64,000 bases of DNA, from contig NZ_CP063373.1 in NCBI RefSeq assembly GCF_015160855.1, forward strand, positions 1,178,001 through 1,242,000, in the 5' to 3' direction. The notes under the pieces are model-generated. The model saw only the letters and a program-made list of their open reading frames with translations. It was not told the origin of the DNA and ran no database searches. This DNA comes from Streptomyces ferrugineus (GTDB lineage Bacteria; Actinomycetota; Actinomycetes; Streptomycetales; Streptomycetaceae). Each line of letters begins with the position of its first letter. The stretch's first letter is position 1. Below, in pieces: positions 16,928 through 25,035 of the stretch. A program made the translations under genes and the position numbers.

Positions 16928-17779
16928 ATGTCGTCAGCCGCCCGTGTCCTGTGCCTGCCCCTGCTGCTACCGCTCCTGCTGGCGGCCGCCCCCGCGGCGA
17001 CCGCCGCCGAGTCCTGGTCCGTCGCGCCCACCGGCGGCGGTCGCCCGTCGTTCTACACCGAGGGCGGGCCCGGCACGGTCCAGCGGGACACGGTGTCCGT
17101 GACGAACCGGGGCGAGAAGCCGGTCACCGTACGCCTGCACGGCACCGGCGTCCCCGTCGCCTTCGCCGAGAGCCGGGTGCGGATCCCGGCCCGCACCCGC
17201 GCCGAGGTCCCGTTCACGGTGACCGTCCCGACGGGCACGGCCCCCGGCGACCGCTCCGGCGAGATCGTCGCCCGCGACACCGACGGCCGCGCCGAGACCG
17301 TCGGGCTCCGCCTGCGCGTCACCGGCCCCGAACTGTCCGCGCTGACCGTCGAGCGGGTGGCGGTGCGCACCGACGGCATCACCTACGAGCTGGTCAACCG
17401 CGGCACGACCCCCCTCACCCCGACCCTCGCGGTCCGCGCCGACGGCGTCTTCGGCCGCCTCCTCGACCGCGCCCCGCGCACCCTCCCCGTCGATCTGCCG
17501 CCCGGCAGCCGTACCAAGCTCACCGAGCCCTGGCCCGACCGCCCCGCCCTCGACGCGGTCGACGTCCGGCTGACGGTGACGGCGACGGGCGGCGCGCGCG
17601 ACACGGCACAGGCGTCGGCGCGGTTCGTGGACCGGGGCGCGGTGGCGGGGACCGCAGGGGCGATGGCGGCGGTGGGCGCCCTGTTCGTCGTACGACATCG
17701 CAGGCGCCGTGGGCCGGGCGTCGCCGAGGAGCCCCAACGACCGCTGGAACAAGCCGAACTGACGGGAGCGGGGACGTGA
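16928..17779 (+). CDS. secreted membrane-anchored DUF916-like surface protein
   Basis: A 283-residue protein with a signal peptide (LLLPLLLAAAPAATA) and beta-rich extracellular domains. The first (about 30-130) resembles COG1470/DUF916 Ig-like domains (TVQRDTVSVTNRGEKPVTVRL, then PFTVTVPTGTAPGDRSGEIVA). A C-terminal transmembrane helix (AGTAGAMAAVGALFVV) is followed by a basic cytoplasmic tail. In Firmicutes, DUF916 proteins work with WxL surface proteins; here the neighbours are sortase substrates. It lies 30 bases after the LPQTG gene and its stop overlaps the next GTG by four bases, so it is within the operon. Confidence 0.75.
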   Translation: MSSAARVLCLPLLLPLLLAAAPAATAAESWSVAPTGGGRPSFYTEGGPGTVQRDTVSVTNRGEKPVTVRLHGTGVPVAFAESRVRIPARTRAEVPFTVTVPTGTAPGDRSGEIVARDTDGRAETVGLRLRVTGPELSALTVERVAVRTDGITYELVNRGTTPLTPTLAVRADGVFGRLLDRAPRTLPVDLPPGSRTKLTEPWPDRPALDAVDVRLTVTATGGARDTAQASARFVDRGAVAGTAGAMAAVGALFVVRHRRRRGPGVAEEPQRPLEQAELTGAGT

Positions 17780-18852
17780 GCGCCAAGGTGCGGATCGTGG
17801 CGTTGCTGGCCGTGCTGGCGCTGCTGTCGCCGGCGGCGACCGCGTCGGCGGCCGACGACCCGCCCTCCGTGAAGCTGTCCAAGGCCCAGGCGGGGACGGG
17901 CGGTTCGATCACCGTGACCGGCGGCGGCTGGCGGCCGCGTGCCCTGCTGATGCTCCTGATCTGCGGCCAGTCCGTGCCGTCGACCGGGGTGACCGGTGGC
18001 ACCAACTCCTGCGCCAACGCGGACGGCAGGGCCGTGACGACGGACGCCGAGGGCCGCTTCAGCCGGAAGCTGCCGGTGGCCGAGCCGCCCGTGCCGTGCC
18101 CGTGCGTGGTGCATGTGGCGACGGTGACCGGAGCGAAGGCCGAGGCCGACGCCATCTTCCAGGTCGCCGGGCACGCGGTCGAGCCGCTGCCCGCGGAGCC
18201 GGCGGGCGGCCGCCTGTCGGTGCTCACCGACACCCGGCTGGACGGCTCCAGCGGCCTGCTCACCTGGTTCGGCGCGCCGCCGGCGCGGACGCTGGTCTTC
18301 ACCGTGGGCAACGTCGGCACCTCCGCCGTCAAGAACCCGCTCTTCCAAGTCGGCACCTCCCACGGCGTGTTCGCCCCGCAGTGGCAGGAGCAGCAGTGGC
18401 GCGGCACGATCCAGCCGGGGCGCAAGGCGCGGATCGAGCTGCCGGTGGAGCTCGCCGCCGGGGCGCACGGCGACTACACCGTCTCCCTGAAGTACGGCGG
18501 CAAGGTGATGGCCGAACAGCCCTGGGGCGTGGGCCGGCCCTGGGGCGTGACGCTGTTCTGGATCCTGGTCGGCCTGGTCGTCCCGGCGGCGCTGTTCCGC
18601 GTCGGGATGGCGGTGGTGGACCGGATACGGCCGCGGCAGCCGGCCCGCCGTCGCGGCCTGCGCCTGCCCGAAGTCGCCCTTCGACTGCCGGGGTTGAGGC
18701 CCCGGGAAGAGGCGAGGCACGCGGCTTCCCCCTCCTCGACCCTGCCGTGGTTCGCCCCGGACAACGACCCGGGTACGGCCGGCCGGCTCTCCGCACCGCA
18801 CGACGACAGCCCGACGAGTCCTACGACTCCGACCAGGAAGGGACCCCCGTGA
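17776..18852 (+). CDS. secreted membrane-anchored protein of the surface-protein operon
   Basis: A 358-residue protein. The signal peptide ends near ATASA. An extracellular region contains an Ig-like first part (SVKLSKAQAGTGGSITVTGGGW) with Cys pairs (LLICGQS, NSCANA, CPCVVHV) and a second beta-rich part (FTVGNVGTSAVKNPLFQVG). A transmembrane helix (LFWILVGLVVPAALFRVGMAV) at about 255-275 is followed by a cytoplasmic tail of about 80 residues rich in Arg and Pro. GTGA overlaps at both ends tie it to its neighbours. I do not recognise a named family; a scaffold or adhesion role is a guess. Confidence 0.7.
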   Translation: MSAKVRIVALLAVLALLSPAATASAADDPPSVKLSKAQAGTGGSITVTGGGWRPRALLMLLICGQSVPSTGVTGGTNSCANADGRAVTTDAEGRFSRKLPVAEPPVPCPCVVHVATVTGAKAEADAIFQVAGHAVEPLPAEPAGGRLSVLTDTRLDGSSGLLTWFGAPPARTLVFTVGNVGTSAVKNPLFQVGTSHGVFAPQWQEQQWRGTIQPGRKARIELPVELAAGAHGDYTVSLKYGGKVMAEQPWGVGRPWGVTLFWILVGLVVPAALFRVGMAVVDRIRPRQPARRRGLRLPEVALRLPGLRPREEARHAASPSSTLPWFAPDNDPGTAGRLSAPHDDSPTSPTTPTRKGPP

Positions 18853-20240
18853 GCAAGCGAAGGAGAGTCATACCGGCCATGCCCGGGAGAGCGAGTGCGG
18901 CGGGCGTCGCCCTGATGCTCGGCGGCGCGGGCGTCCTGCTCGGCGTGTCCGCCGGGACCGCCCAGGCGGCGGAGGTGGCGTACGCGACCGAGTGCATCCC
19001 GCCCGCCATCTCCGGGCTGCCGCCGGTCCAGGGCACCACGAAGGTGGAGGTCACCGCGCCCGCCGAGGCGAAGGTCGGCGACGAGGTGGAGATCGTCTGG
19101 AAGTTCGTCCAGGCGGCGTCCAAGAACCCCGACATCCTCGACCTGGGCGAGAACACCGTCCGGCCGACGGGAACCCTGAAGGCGGCCGGCGCGCAGACGG
19201 CGGACGTCGCCATGGAGGGCCCCCGGGAGAACCCGCCGATCCCCAAGGGCAGCGACATGAAGCTGTCCGACATGAAGGGCAAGCTGAAGCTGACGGCGCC
19301 GGGCGAGGTGACGCTGACGCCGGACGCGTACGACATCAACGTCAACCAGCCGATCTCCACGGACACCAAGTGCTCGCCGAAGGAGACGGTGCAGAAGGCG
19401 GCGACGATCAAGGTGACGGACGGGAGCGGAGGCTCGGGCGGCACGACCGGCGGACTGCCCACGGTCGTGCCGACCCTGCCGACGAGCGTGCCGACCGGCC
19501 TGCCCACGGGCTCCTCCGATCCGACGCCGAGTGAGAGCGAGACGGGCGGCACGGACACCGGCGGCACGAGTGCCGGCGGCACCAGCACCGGTGGCGGCGA
19601 CGGCGGCCAGACCGACTTCACCGGCAAGGAGGTCCAGGTCCCCTACGAGTGCAAGACGCCCATCGGCGACAAGGAGGCGACCTCGCCGGTCCAGATCGAC
19701 GCCAAGAAGAACGGCGGCGGCTTCGACCTGACGGTCCAGTTCAAGAAGTCGGTGATGGACAGCCCCGCCGACATCCCCAAGGACTCGGTCAAGCCGTCGA
19801 TGGAGGTCGTCCTGGGCGGCGCGGACAAGGGCACGGTCCATGTCGAGGGCCCGACCAACTCCGAGGCCATCAAGGCGGGCGACCCGATCGAGATCCCCGA
19901 CCTCAAGGGCACCTACAAGCCGGGCGCGAGCGGCGAGTCGACCCTGTCGCCGGGCGTGCTGACGGTGAAGGCCCTGGGTACGACGACGACCTGCACGCCC
20001 ACGAAGACCGAGGTCTCCCTGACCCTGGACACCACGGAACAGGCGAGCGGCGCGTCCGGCGGCGGCTCGACCGGCGGTTCGGCGGGAGGCTCCGCCGGCG
20101 GCTCGTCGACGGACGGCGGTTTGGCGGCGACGGGCGCGGAGGACCACGGTGCCTTGAAGGCCCTGGGCCTGGTCGCGGGAACTGCGCTGCTGCTCGGGGG
20201 AGCGGTGTTCACGTTCATGCCAAGGCGGAGGACGCGCTGA
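18849..20240 (+). CDS. secreted surface protein with LAATG sortase signal and two related domains
   Basis: A 463-residue exported protein. The signal peptide spans residues 1-40 (cleavage near AQA). Domain 1 (about 46-190) and domain 2 (about 265-385) are both beta-rich with terminal Cys residues and a GTL/GVL-type end. Domain 2 (YECKTPIGDKEATSP to TTTTCTPT) is clearly paralogous to the product at 16208-16897; domain 1 looks like a more distant copy. Low-complexity Thr/Gly/Pro/Ser linkers separate the domains. The C-terminus is LAATG (425-429), hydrophobic helix, RRRTR: a class E-type sortase signal, unlike LPQTG in the first gene. Start is a GTG overlapping the previous stop. Confidence 0.8.
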   Translation: MSKRRRVIPAMPGRASAAGVALMLGGAGVLLGVSAGTAQAAEVAYATECIPPAISGLPPVQGTTKVEVTAPAEAKVGDEVEIVWKFVQAASKNPDILDLGENTVRPTGTLKAAGAQTADVAMEGPRENPPIPKGSDMKLSDMKGKLKLTAPGEVTLTPDAYDINVNQPISTDTKCSPKETVQKAATIKVTDGSGGSGGTTGGLPTVVPTLPTSVPTGLPTGSSDPTPSESETGGTDTGGTSAGGTSTGGGDGGQTDFTGKEVQVPYECKTPIGDKEATSPVQIDAKKNGGGFDLTVQFKKSVMDSPADIPKDSVKPSMEVVLGGADKGTVHVEGPTNSEAIKAGDPIEIPDLKGTYKPGASGESTLSPGVLTVKALGTTTTCTPTKTEVSLTLDTTEQASGASGGGSTGGSAGGSAGGSSTDGGLAATGAEDHGALKALGLVAGTALLLGGAVFTFMPRRRTR

Positions 20241-20245
20241 CATCT

Positions 20246-20302
20246 TCAGGGGCGCGGGGCTGTATCAATTTGCGGCTCCGCCGCGCGGGCGCACAGCGGC
20301 AA
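20246..20302. repeat. Streptomyces-type intergenic repeat fragment
   Basis: The stretch just after the operon (GGGGCGCGGGGCTGTATC, then TTTGCGGCTCCGCCGCG) matches, from memory, a motif found in many copies between Streptomyces genes. It contains a small GCGGC-TCC-GCCGC hairpin. Copy number in this genome cannot be checked here. Confidence 0.45.
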
Positions 20303-20309
20303 AGCCAAC

Positions 20310-20343
20310 GGGGCCGTCGCACCCACGTAGGTGCAACGGCCCC
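20310..20343. terminator. bidirectional terminator hairpin
   Basis: A 14-base stem (20310-20323 with 20330-20343, one mismatch) with loop CACGTA lies between the convergent surface-protein operon and the peptide transporter gene, 70 bases past one stop and 25 past the other. It could terminate both. Confidence 0.8.
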
Positions 20344-20367
20344 GAATCGGCTCAAGCAAGCGCAGCG

Positions 20368-21864
20368 CTAGCGTACGTCGCCCATGAGTTCCTTGACCTT
20401 CCGGCGGTACATCCACACCGCGGCACCGGCCAGGACGGCGAGCGTGGCCTCCAGGGCCACGATGTTCGTCTTGTTCAGGTCGACCCCGGCGATGGAGAGC
20501 AGACCGGTCGTCGCGTCACCCGCGGTGACGGCGAGGAACCAGACGCCCATCATCTGCGAGGCGTACTTCGCGGGAGCCATCTTCGTCGTCACCGACAGAC
20601 CCACCGGCGACAGCAGCAGCTCACCCACGGTCTGCGTGAAGTAGATCGCCACCAGCCACATCGCGGCCGCCTTGTGACCGCCCTCGGCGATCGTCAGCGG
20701 GGCCAGGAAGAGGAAGAAGGACGCGCCGACCAGGACCAGACCCGAGCCGAACTTCACGATCGTGCTCGGCTCCTTGCCGCGCCGGTTCAGCGCCAGCCAG
20801 AACCAGGCGAAGACCGGGGCCAGCGCCATGATCAGGACCGGGTTGACCGACTGGTACCAGGAGACCGGGAAGGCCCAGCCGAAGACGCTGTTGTCGGCGG
20901 AGGACTCGGCGAAGATCGACAGCGTCGAGCCGCCCTGGTCGTAGATCATCCAGAACACGGCCGCGGCCACGAAGAACCAGATGTACGCGGACATCTTGGA
21001 CTGCTCGGGGCGGTCCAGGTCCTTGTCGCGCTTGATGCGGACCAGAACCATGGTCGGGATGATGACGCCGAGCAGCGTCAGCGGCACCAGGATCCAGTTC
21101 AGCGTGTAGTTGCCGGAGAAGCCGACGATCGCGTAGACGACGACCGCGATACCGGCCCAGATCGCCGCCTTGCGCAGCGTCGAGGACTTCTCCTCGGCGG
21201 ACAGCGGCGTCGGGACGACGCTGGAGCGGTCGGCCAGGTGGCGCGAGCCGATCAGGAACTGGACGAGGCCCAGCGCCATGCCGAGCGCGGCGAGCGCGAA
21301 GCCGAGGTGCCAGTTGACGTTCTCACCGATGGTGCCGATGATCAGCGGGGCCGCGAAGGCGCCGAGGTTGATGCCCATGTAGAAGACGGTGAAGCCGCCG
21401 TCGCGGCGCGGGTCGTCCGGCCCGTCGTAGAGGTGGCCGACCATCGTCGAGATGTTGGCCTTCAGCAGACCCGAACCGATGGCGACCAGGCCGAGACCGG
21501 CGTAGAACGTGCCGGAGGAGGGCAGGGCCAGGGTGAGGTGGCCGAGCATGATGATGCCGCCCGCGATGGCGACGGTCTTGCGCGGACCCCAGACCCGGTC
21601 ACCGAACCAGCCGCCGGGCATGGTGAGCAGGTACACCAGCGACACGTACACGGAGTAGATCGCGGTCGCCGTCCCCGCGTTGAGGTGCAGGCCGCCCGGA
21701 GCGACGAGGTACAGCGGGAGCAGGGCCCTCATGCCGTAGTAGGAGAAACGCTCCCACATCTCGGTCATGAAGAGAGTGGCCAGTCCGCGGGGGTGGCCGA
21801 AGAAGGTCTTCTCGGAGCCGGGGGTGCCCGGGCGGGCCGAGTCCTTCGTCAGGCTGGACGCCAT
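20368..21864 (-). CDS. POT-family proton-dependent oligopeptide transporter
   Basis: A 498-residue MFS protein of the POT/PTR family that imports di- or tripeptides with protons. Signature motifs are present: EMWERFSYYGMRALLPLYL in helix 1 (containing the ExxERFxYY-type motif) and FTVFYMGINLGAF (the PTR2 signature) in helix 5. Around 12-14 hydrophobic segments are visible and the length is normal. It stands alone on the minus strand, convergent with the surface operon, with a 392-base region to the divergent two-component genes. Substrate range is unknown. Confidence 0.92.
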   Translation of the reverse strand: MASSLTKDSARPGTPGSEKTFFGHPRGLATLFMTEMWERFSYYGMRALLPLYLVAPGGLHLNAGTATAIYSVYVSLVYLLTMPGGWFGDRVWGPRKTVAIAGGIIMLGHLTLALPSSGTFYAGLGLVAIGSGLLKANISTMVGHLYDGPDDPRRDGGFTVFYMGINLGAFAAPLIIGTIGENVNWHLGFALAALGMALGLVQFLIGSRHLADRSSVVPTPLSAEEKSSTLRKAAIWAGIAVVVYAIVGFSGNYTLNWILVPLTLLGVIIPTMVLVRIKRDKDLDRPEQSKMSAYIWFFVAAAVFWMIYDQGGSTLSIFAESSADNSVFGWAFPVSWYQSVNPVLIMALAPVFAWFWLALNRRGKEPSTIVKFGSGLVLVGASFFLFLAPLTIAEGGHKAAAMWLVAIYFTQTVGELLLSPVGLSVTTKMAPAKYASQMMGVWFLAVTAGDATTGLLSIAGVDLNKTNIVALEATLAVLAGAAVWMYRRKVKELMGDVR

Positions 21865-22225
21865 GGTCGATCCTTGCTGGTCGGGACGCGTGTGCCTGAG
21901 CGGTGCCCACGGGGAGTTCCGCTCCGGGTCACGAAGCGGCGGACGGCGCGGGGCCGGCGCGTACCGGCCCGCACATGAAAGAGACCCCCAGCGTCAAGTG
22001 CGCCGAAGGTCCCTGCAGTGCTACAGGCGTGGATTCACCATACGTCAGGACACCGCCGGATATGGAAGGACTTGAGACCCGAATCACAGGTGTCGAGGGA
22101 ACCGCAACACCTTTTCCATGGTCCTTTCAGGATCGCACCTCGCAGGCATAGGTCTGTACCACAGCAGATGAAGGTAAGAGACACACCAAAGGCCGGTGAG
22201 AATCGGGGCGGCCGATCACCCTCCA

Positions 22226-22240
22226 GCTCTTGTCAAGAGC
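22226..22240. promoter_or_regulatory. 15 bp perfect palindrome, operator candidate
   Basis: GCTCTTG-T-CAAGAGC is perfectly symmetric, starts 31 bases before the response regulator ATG and ends four bases before a TACCAT hexamer. That placement suits an operator overlapping the promoter, possibly for autoregulation. Confidence 0.5.
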
Positions 22241-22244
22241 GGAC

Positions 22245-22250
22245 TACCAT
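22245..22250 (+). promoter_or_regulatory. -10-like TACCAT suggesting a leaderless transcript
   Basis: TACCAT fits the actinobacterial TANNNT -10 pattern and ends six bases before the response regulator ATG. No ribosome site precedes that ATG, so transcription may start at or next to it. No convincing -35 was found. Confidence 0.4.
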
Positions 22251-22256
22251 CAGCTC

Positions 22257-22934
22257 ATGACCCGAGTACTGCTCGCCGAGGACGACGCGTCCATTTCGGA
22301 GCCGCTGGCCCGCGCACTGCGCCGGGAAGGGTACGAGGTCGAGGTGCGCGAGGACGGCCCCACCGCGCTCGACGCAGGAATGAAGGGCGGAGTCGACCTG
22401 GTCGTGCTGGACCTCGGCCTGCCCGGCATGGACGGACTGGAGGTGGCACGCCGGCTGCGTGCCGACGGTCACACCGTGCCGATCCTCATCCTGACCGCGC
22501 GCGCCGACGAGGTGGACACCGTCGTGGGTCTGGACGCGGGCGCCGACGACTACGTCACCAAGCCGTTCCGGCTCGCCGAGCTGCTCGCCCGGGTGCGGGC
22601 GCTGCTGCGGCGCGGGGCGGCGGAGCCGCAGCAGCCGCCGGCCACGCACGGGGTGCGCATCGACGTCGAGTCGCACCGGGCGTGGATGGGCGACGAGGAG
22701 CTCCAGCTCACGGCGAAGGAGTTCGACCTGCTGCGGGTGCTGGTGCGGGACGCCGGCCGGGTCGTGACCCGCGACCAGCTGATGCGGGAGGTCTGGGACA
22801 CGACCTGGTGGTCGTCGACCAAGACGCTCGACATGCACATCTCCTGGCTGCGCAAGAAGCTGGGCGACGACGCGGCGAACCCCCGTTACATCGCGACGGT
22901 ACGAGGCGTGGGCTTCCGCTTCGAGAAGAGCTGA
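22257..22934 (+). CDS. OmpR-family response regulator
   Basis: A 225-residue two-domain regulator. The receiver (1-115) has acidic pocket DD at 9-10, phospho-acceptor D52 (VVLDLGLPGMDG), the Thr in LILTARAD and Lys in DDYVTKPF. The winged-helix DNA-binding domain (130-225) has the transactivation loop after TAKEFDLL and the recognition-helix region SSTKTLDMHISWLRKKLG. The ATG at 22257 is preferred over a frame extension to 22230 because the receiver begins with MTRVLLAEDD. The partner kinase follows after 46 bases. The signal and targets are unknown; the nearby POT gene is a candidate because of the shared upstream region. Confidence 0.93.
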   Translation: MTRVLLAEDDASISEPLARALRREGYEVEVREDGPTALDAGMKGGVDLVVLDLGLPGMDGLEVARRLRADGHTVPILILTARADEVDTVVGLDAGADDYVTKPFRLAELLARVRALLRRGAAEPQQPPATHGVRIDVESHRAWMGDEELQLTAKEFDLLRVLVRDAGRVVTRDQLMREVWDTTWWSSTKTLDMHISWLRKKLGDDAANPRYIATVRGVGFRFEKS

Positions 22935-22980
22935 GCCTCGAAGAACCGAGCCCCGGGGCCGTACAGGTAAGTAAGAGGAC

Positions 22981-24252
22981 ATGCGCCGCCGACTGATCCA
23001 GTCCACCCTCGCCGTCGTGCTCGTCGTGATCGCCGTCTTCGGGGTGTCGCTCGTCATCGTCGAGACGCGGACGATCACCAACACCGCGCAGGAGCGGGTG
23101 GACACCGAGGCCGTCCGGCTGGCCAGCATCGTGGACAGCCGGCTGCTCGGCGACGAGACCGTGGACGCAGCGGTGCTGCGGGACCAGATCCAGGGGGATC
23201 GCTACGCCGAGATCCGGATCCCGCAGAAGCCGGTGATCGAGGTGGGCGCCAAGCCGAGCGGCGACGTCATCAGCGCCACGGAGACGGGCGAGGAGGGCGA
23301 GACCGTCACCGTGCAGGAGCCGCGCTCGTCGGTGACGCGGGAGGTCGGCCGTACGCTGCTGATCATCGGTGCGGTGGCGCTGCTTGCGGTGATCGCGGCG
23401 GTGCTGCTCGCCGTCCGCCAGGCGAACCGTCTCGCCTCCCCGCTCACCGACCTCGCGGAGACGGCCGAACGCCTCGGCTCCGGCGATCCCCGCCCCCGGC
23501 ACAAGCGCTACGGCGTCCCCGAGCTGGACCGGGTGGCGGATGTACTGGACTCCTCGGCGGAGCGCATCGCGCGCATGCTCACGGCCGAACGCCGCCTGGC
23601 GGCGGACGCCTCCCACCAGCTGCGCACCCCCCTCACCGCGCTCTCCATGCGCCTGGAGGAGATCACCCTCACCGAGGATCTCGACACCGTGAAGGACGAG
23701 GCGACCATCGCCCTGACGCAGGTGGAACGCCTCACGGACGTCGTCGAGCGCCTTCTGACCAACTCCCGCGACCCGCGCAACGGCTCCGCTGTCACCTTCG
23801 ACCTCGACGAGGTCATCCAGCAGCAGCTCGCCGAGTGGCGGCCGGCGTACCGCAGTGTGGGCAGGGCGATCGTGAGCTCGGGCAAGCGCCATCTGGAGGC
23901 GGTGGGTACTCCGGGCGCGGTGGCCCAGGTCCTGGCGGCCCTGATCGAGAACTCCCTCATGCACGGCGGCGGCACCGTGGCCCTGCGCACCCGTGTCACC
24001 GGCAACCAGGCGGTGATCGAGGTCACCGACGAGGGCCCCGGCATCCCGCCCGACCTCGGCGCCCGCATCTTCGAGCGCGCGATCAGCGGCCGCAACTCCA
24101 CGGGCATCGGCCTGGCGGTGGCCCGCGACCTGGCGGAGGCGGACGGCGGCCGCCTGGAGATGCTGCAGACGAAGCCCCCGGTCATAGCCCTGTTCCTGTC
24201 CCGGACCCCGCCGCCGAAGAAGGCACAGGAGTCGGGGCTGACGGTCAGGTAG
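22981..24252 (+). CDS. sensor histidine kinase
   Basis: A 423-residue membrane kinase. TM1 is at about 7-27, an extracytoplasmic sensor of about 95 residues follows, TM2 is at about 125-147, then HAMP. HisKA carries H212 in ASHQLRTPLTAL. The ATPase domain has N-box IENSLMHGGG, G1 DEGPGIPPD and G2 STGIGLAVAR. It is the presumed partner of the response regulator 46 bases upstream. The sensor region has no Cys and no recognised ligand-binding fold, so the stimulus is unknown. It ends 18 bases from the convergent GtrA gene. Confidence 0.93.
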   Translation: MRRRLIQSTLAVVLVVIAVFGVSLVIVETRTITNTAQERVDTEAVRLASIVDSRLLGDETVDAAVLRDQIQGDRYAEIRIPQKPVIEVGAKPSGDVISATETGEEGETVTVQEPRSSVTREVGRTLLIIGAVALLAVIAAVLLAVRQANRLASPLTDLAETAERLGSGDPRPRHKRYGVPELDRVADVLDSSAERIARMLTAERRLAADASHQLRTPLTALSMRLEEITLTEDLDTVKDEATIALTQVERLTDVVERLLTNSRDPRNGSAVTFDLDEVIQQQLAEWRPAYRSVGRAIVSSGKRHLEAVGTPGAVAQVLAALIENSLMHGGGTVALRTRVTGNQAVIEVTDEGPGIPPDLGARIFERAISGRNSTGIGLAVARDLAEADGGRLEMLQTKPPVIALFLSRTPPPKKAQESGLTVR

Positions 24253-24270
24253 GCGACGCCGGGCGCCGGG

Positions 24271-24825
24271 TCAGCCCACCCGCTGGCCGACCCTCGGCTC
24301 CCGCGCCGCGGGCCGGCGCTCCAGGAACGATTCGGCTGGCGGGGCCGGCTCCTCGACCGGGAGCGCGCGGAACACCCAGGTGCGGTACGACCAGAACCGG
24401 AACAGCGTCGCGATGCCGATGCCGAGGAACTTGAAGATGTTGCTCTGCAGCGGGCTGTCCCAGCCGAAGCCGTACGTCGCCGCGTACAGCACGCCGTTCT
24501 CGATGACCAGGCCGACCACGCTGAACAGCAGGAACAGCCCGAGTTCCCTGGTGCGCCGGCTCTTGTCGCGGTCCCGGTAGGTGAAGTACCGGAAGCCGAG
24601 GTAGTTGAAGATGATCGCCACGACCGTCGCGATGACGCTCGCCCGCACCACCTGGAGGTCGGTCACCTGCCGCACCAGGTTGAACACGAGGAGGTTGACC
24701 AGGAGTCCCGCTCCACCCACCGCACCGAACTTGGCGACCTCACGCACCAACTGGTCGAGACGCTGCCGTATGGCGCTGCGAGTCGCCGGAGGCGTCGCCT
24801 GAAGCCCCGAGGAACCTCGTCCCAT
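24271..24825 (-). CDS. GtrA family membrane protein
   Basis: A 184-residue protein with four hydrophobic helices typical of GtrA-like proteins, which take part in lipid-linked sugar translocation or polysaccharide modification. Characteristic segments are FGAVGGAGLLVNLLVFNLV in helix 1, VVAIIFNYLGFRYFTYR, and the fourth helix near NIFKFLGIGIATLFRFWSYR. N- and C-terminal basic tails flank them. It is single on the minus strand between the kinase and purK. The wall-polymer genes start only 5 kb away, so an envelope role is plausible but unproven. Confidence 0.85.
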   Translation of the reverse strand: MGRGSSGLQATPPATRSAIRQRLDQLVREVAKFGAVGGAGLLVNLLVFNLVRQVTDLQVVRASVIATVVAIIFNYLGFRYFTYRDRDKSRRTRELGLFLLFSVVGLVIENGVLYAATYGFGWDSPLQSNIFKFLGIGIATLFRFWSYRTWVFRALPVEEPAPPAESFLERRPAAREPRVGQRVG

Positions 24826-25023
24826 GGTTGTGAAGGCTCCTGTCGGTCGATTTGTCGGTTGGGTTTCGTCAACGCAGCCATGCTAACCACCCCCCTTCGC
24901 GATTGCCTGTGCGTGAGCTCATACGTCAGGGAAGAGACGGGGATGAGAGGGGGAAGAGAAGGGGGAAGAGAGGGGCAGAGACCCGGAAAAAGTCCGGTAA
25001 GAGGGTCGCCCCGGAGCGGCCGA

Positions 25024-25029
25024 TACCCT
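25024..25029 (+). promoter_or_regulatory. -10-like TACCCT for leaderless purK
   Basis: TACCCT lies six bases before the purK GTG; the only purine run (AGGGG) is too close to the start to act as a ribosome site. A leaderless mRNA is therefore likely. Confidence 0.4.
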
Positions 25030-25035
25030 AGGGGC

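Larger units (their letters stand above)
21865..22256. other. 392-base divergent control region (transporter / two-component system)
   Basis: No gene seen. It should hold promoters for the POT transporter on the minus strand and the response regulator on the plus strand. The only clear element is a 15 bp palindrome at 22226-22240 next to a -10-like hexamer. Confidence 0.6.

Noticed and set aside
20368..21864. Peptide transporter as part of the surface-protein operon
   Set aside because: It is on the opposite strand and separated by a strong bidirectional terminator.
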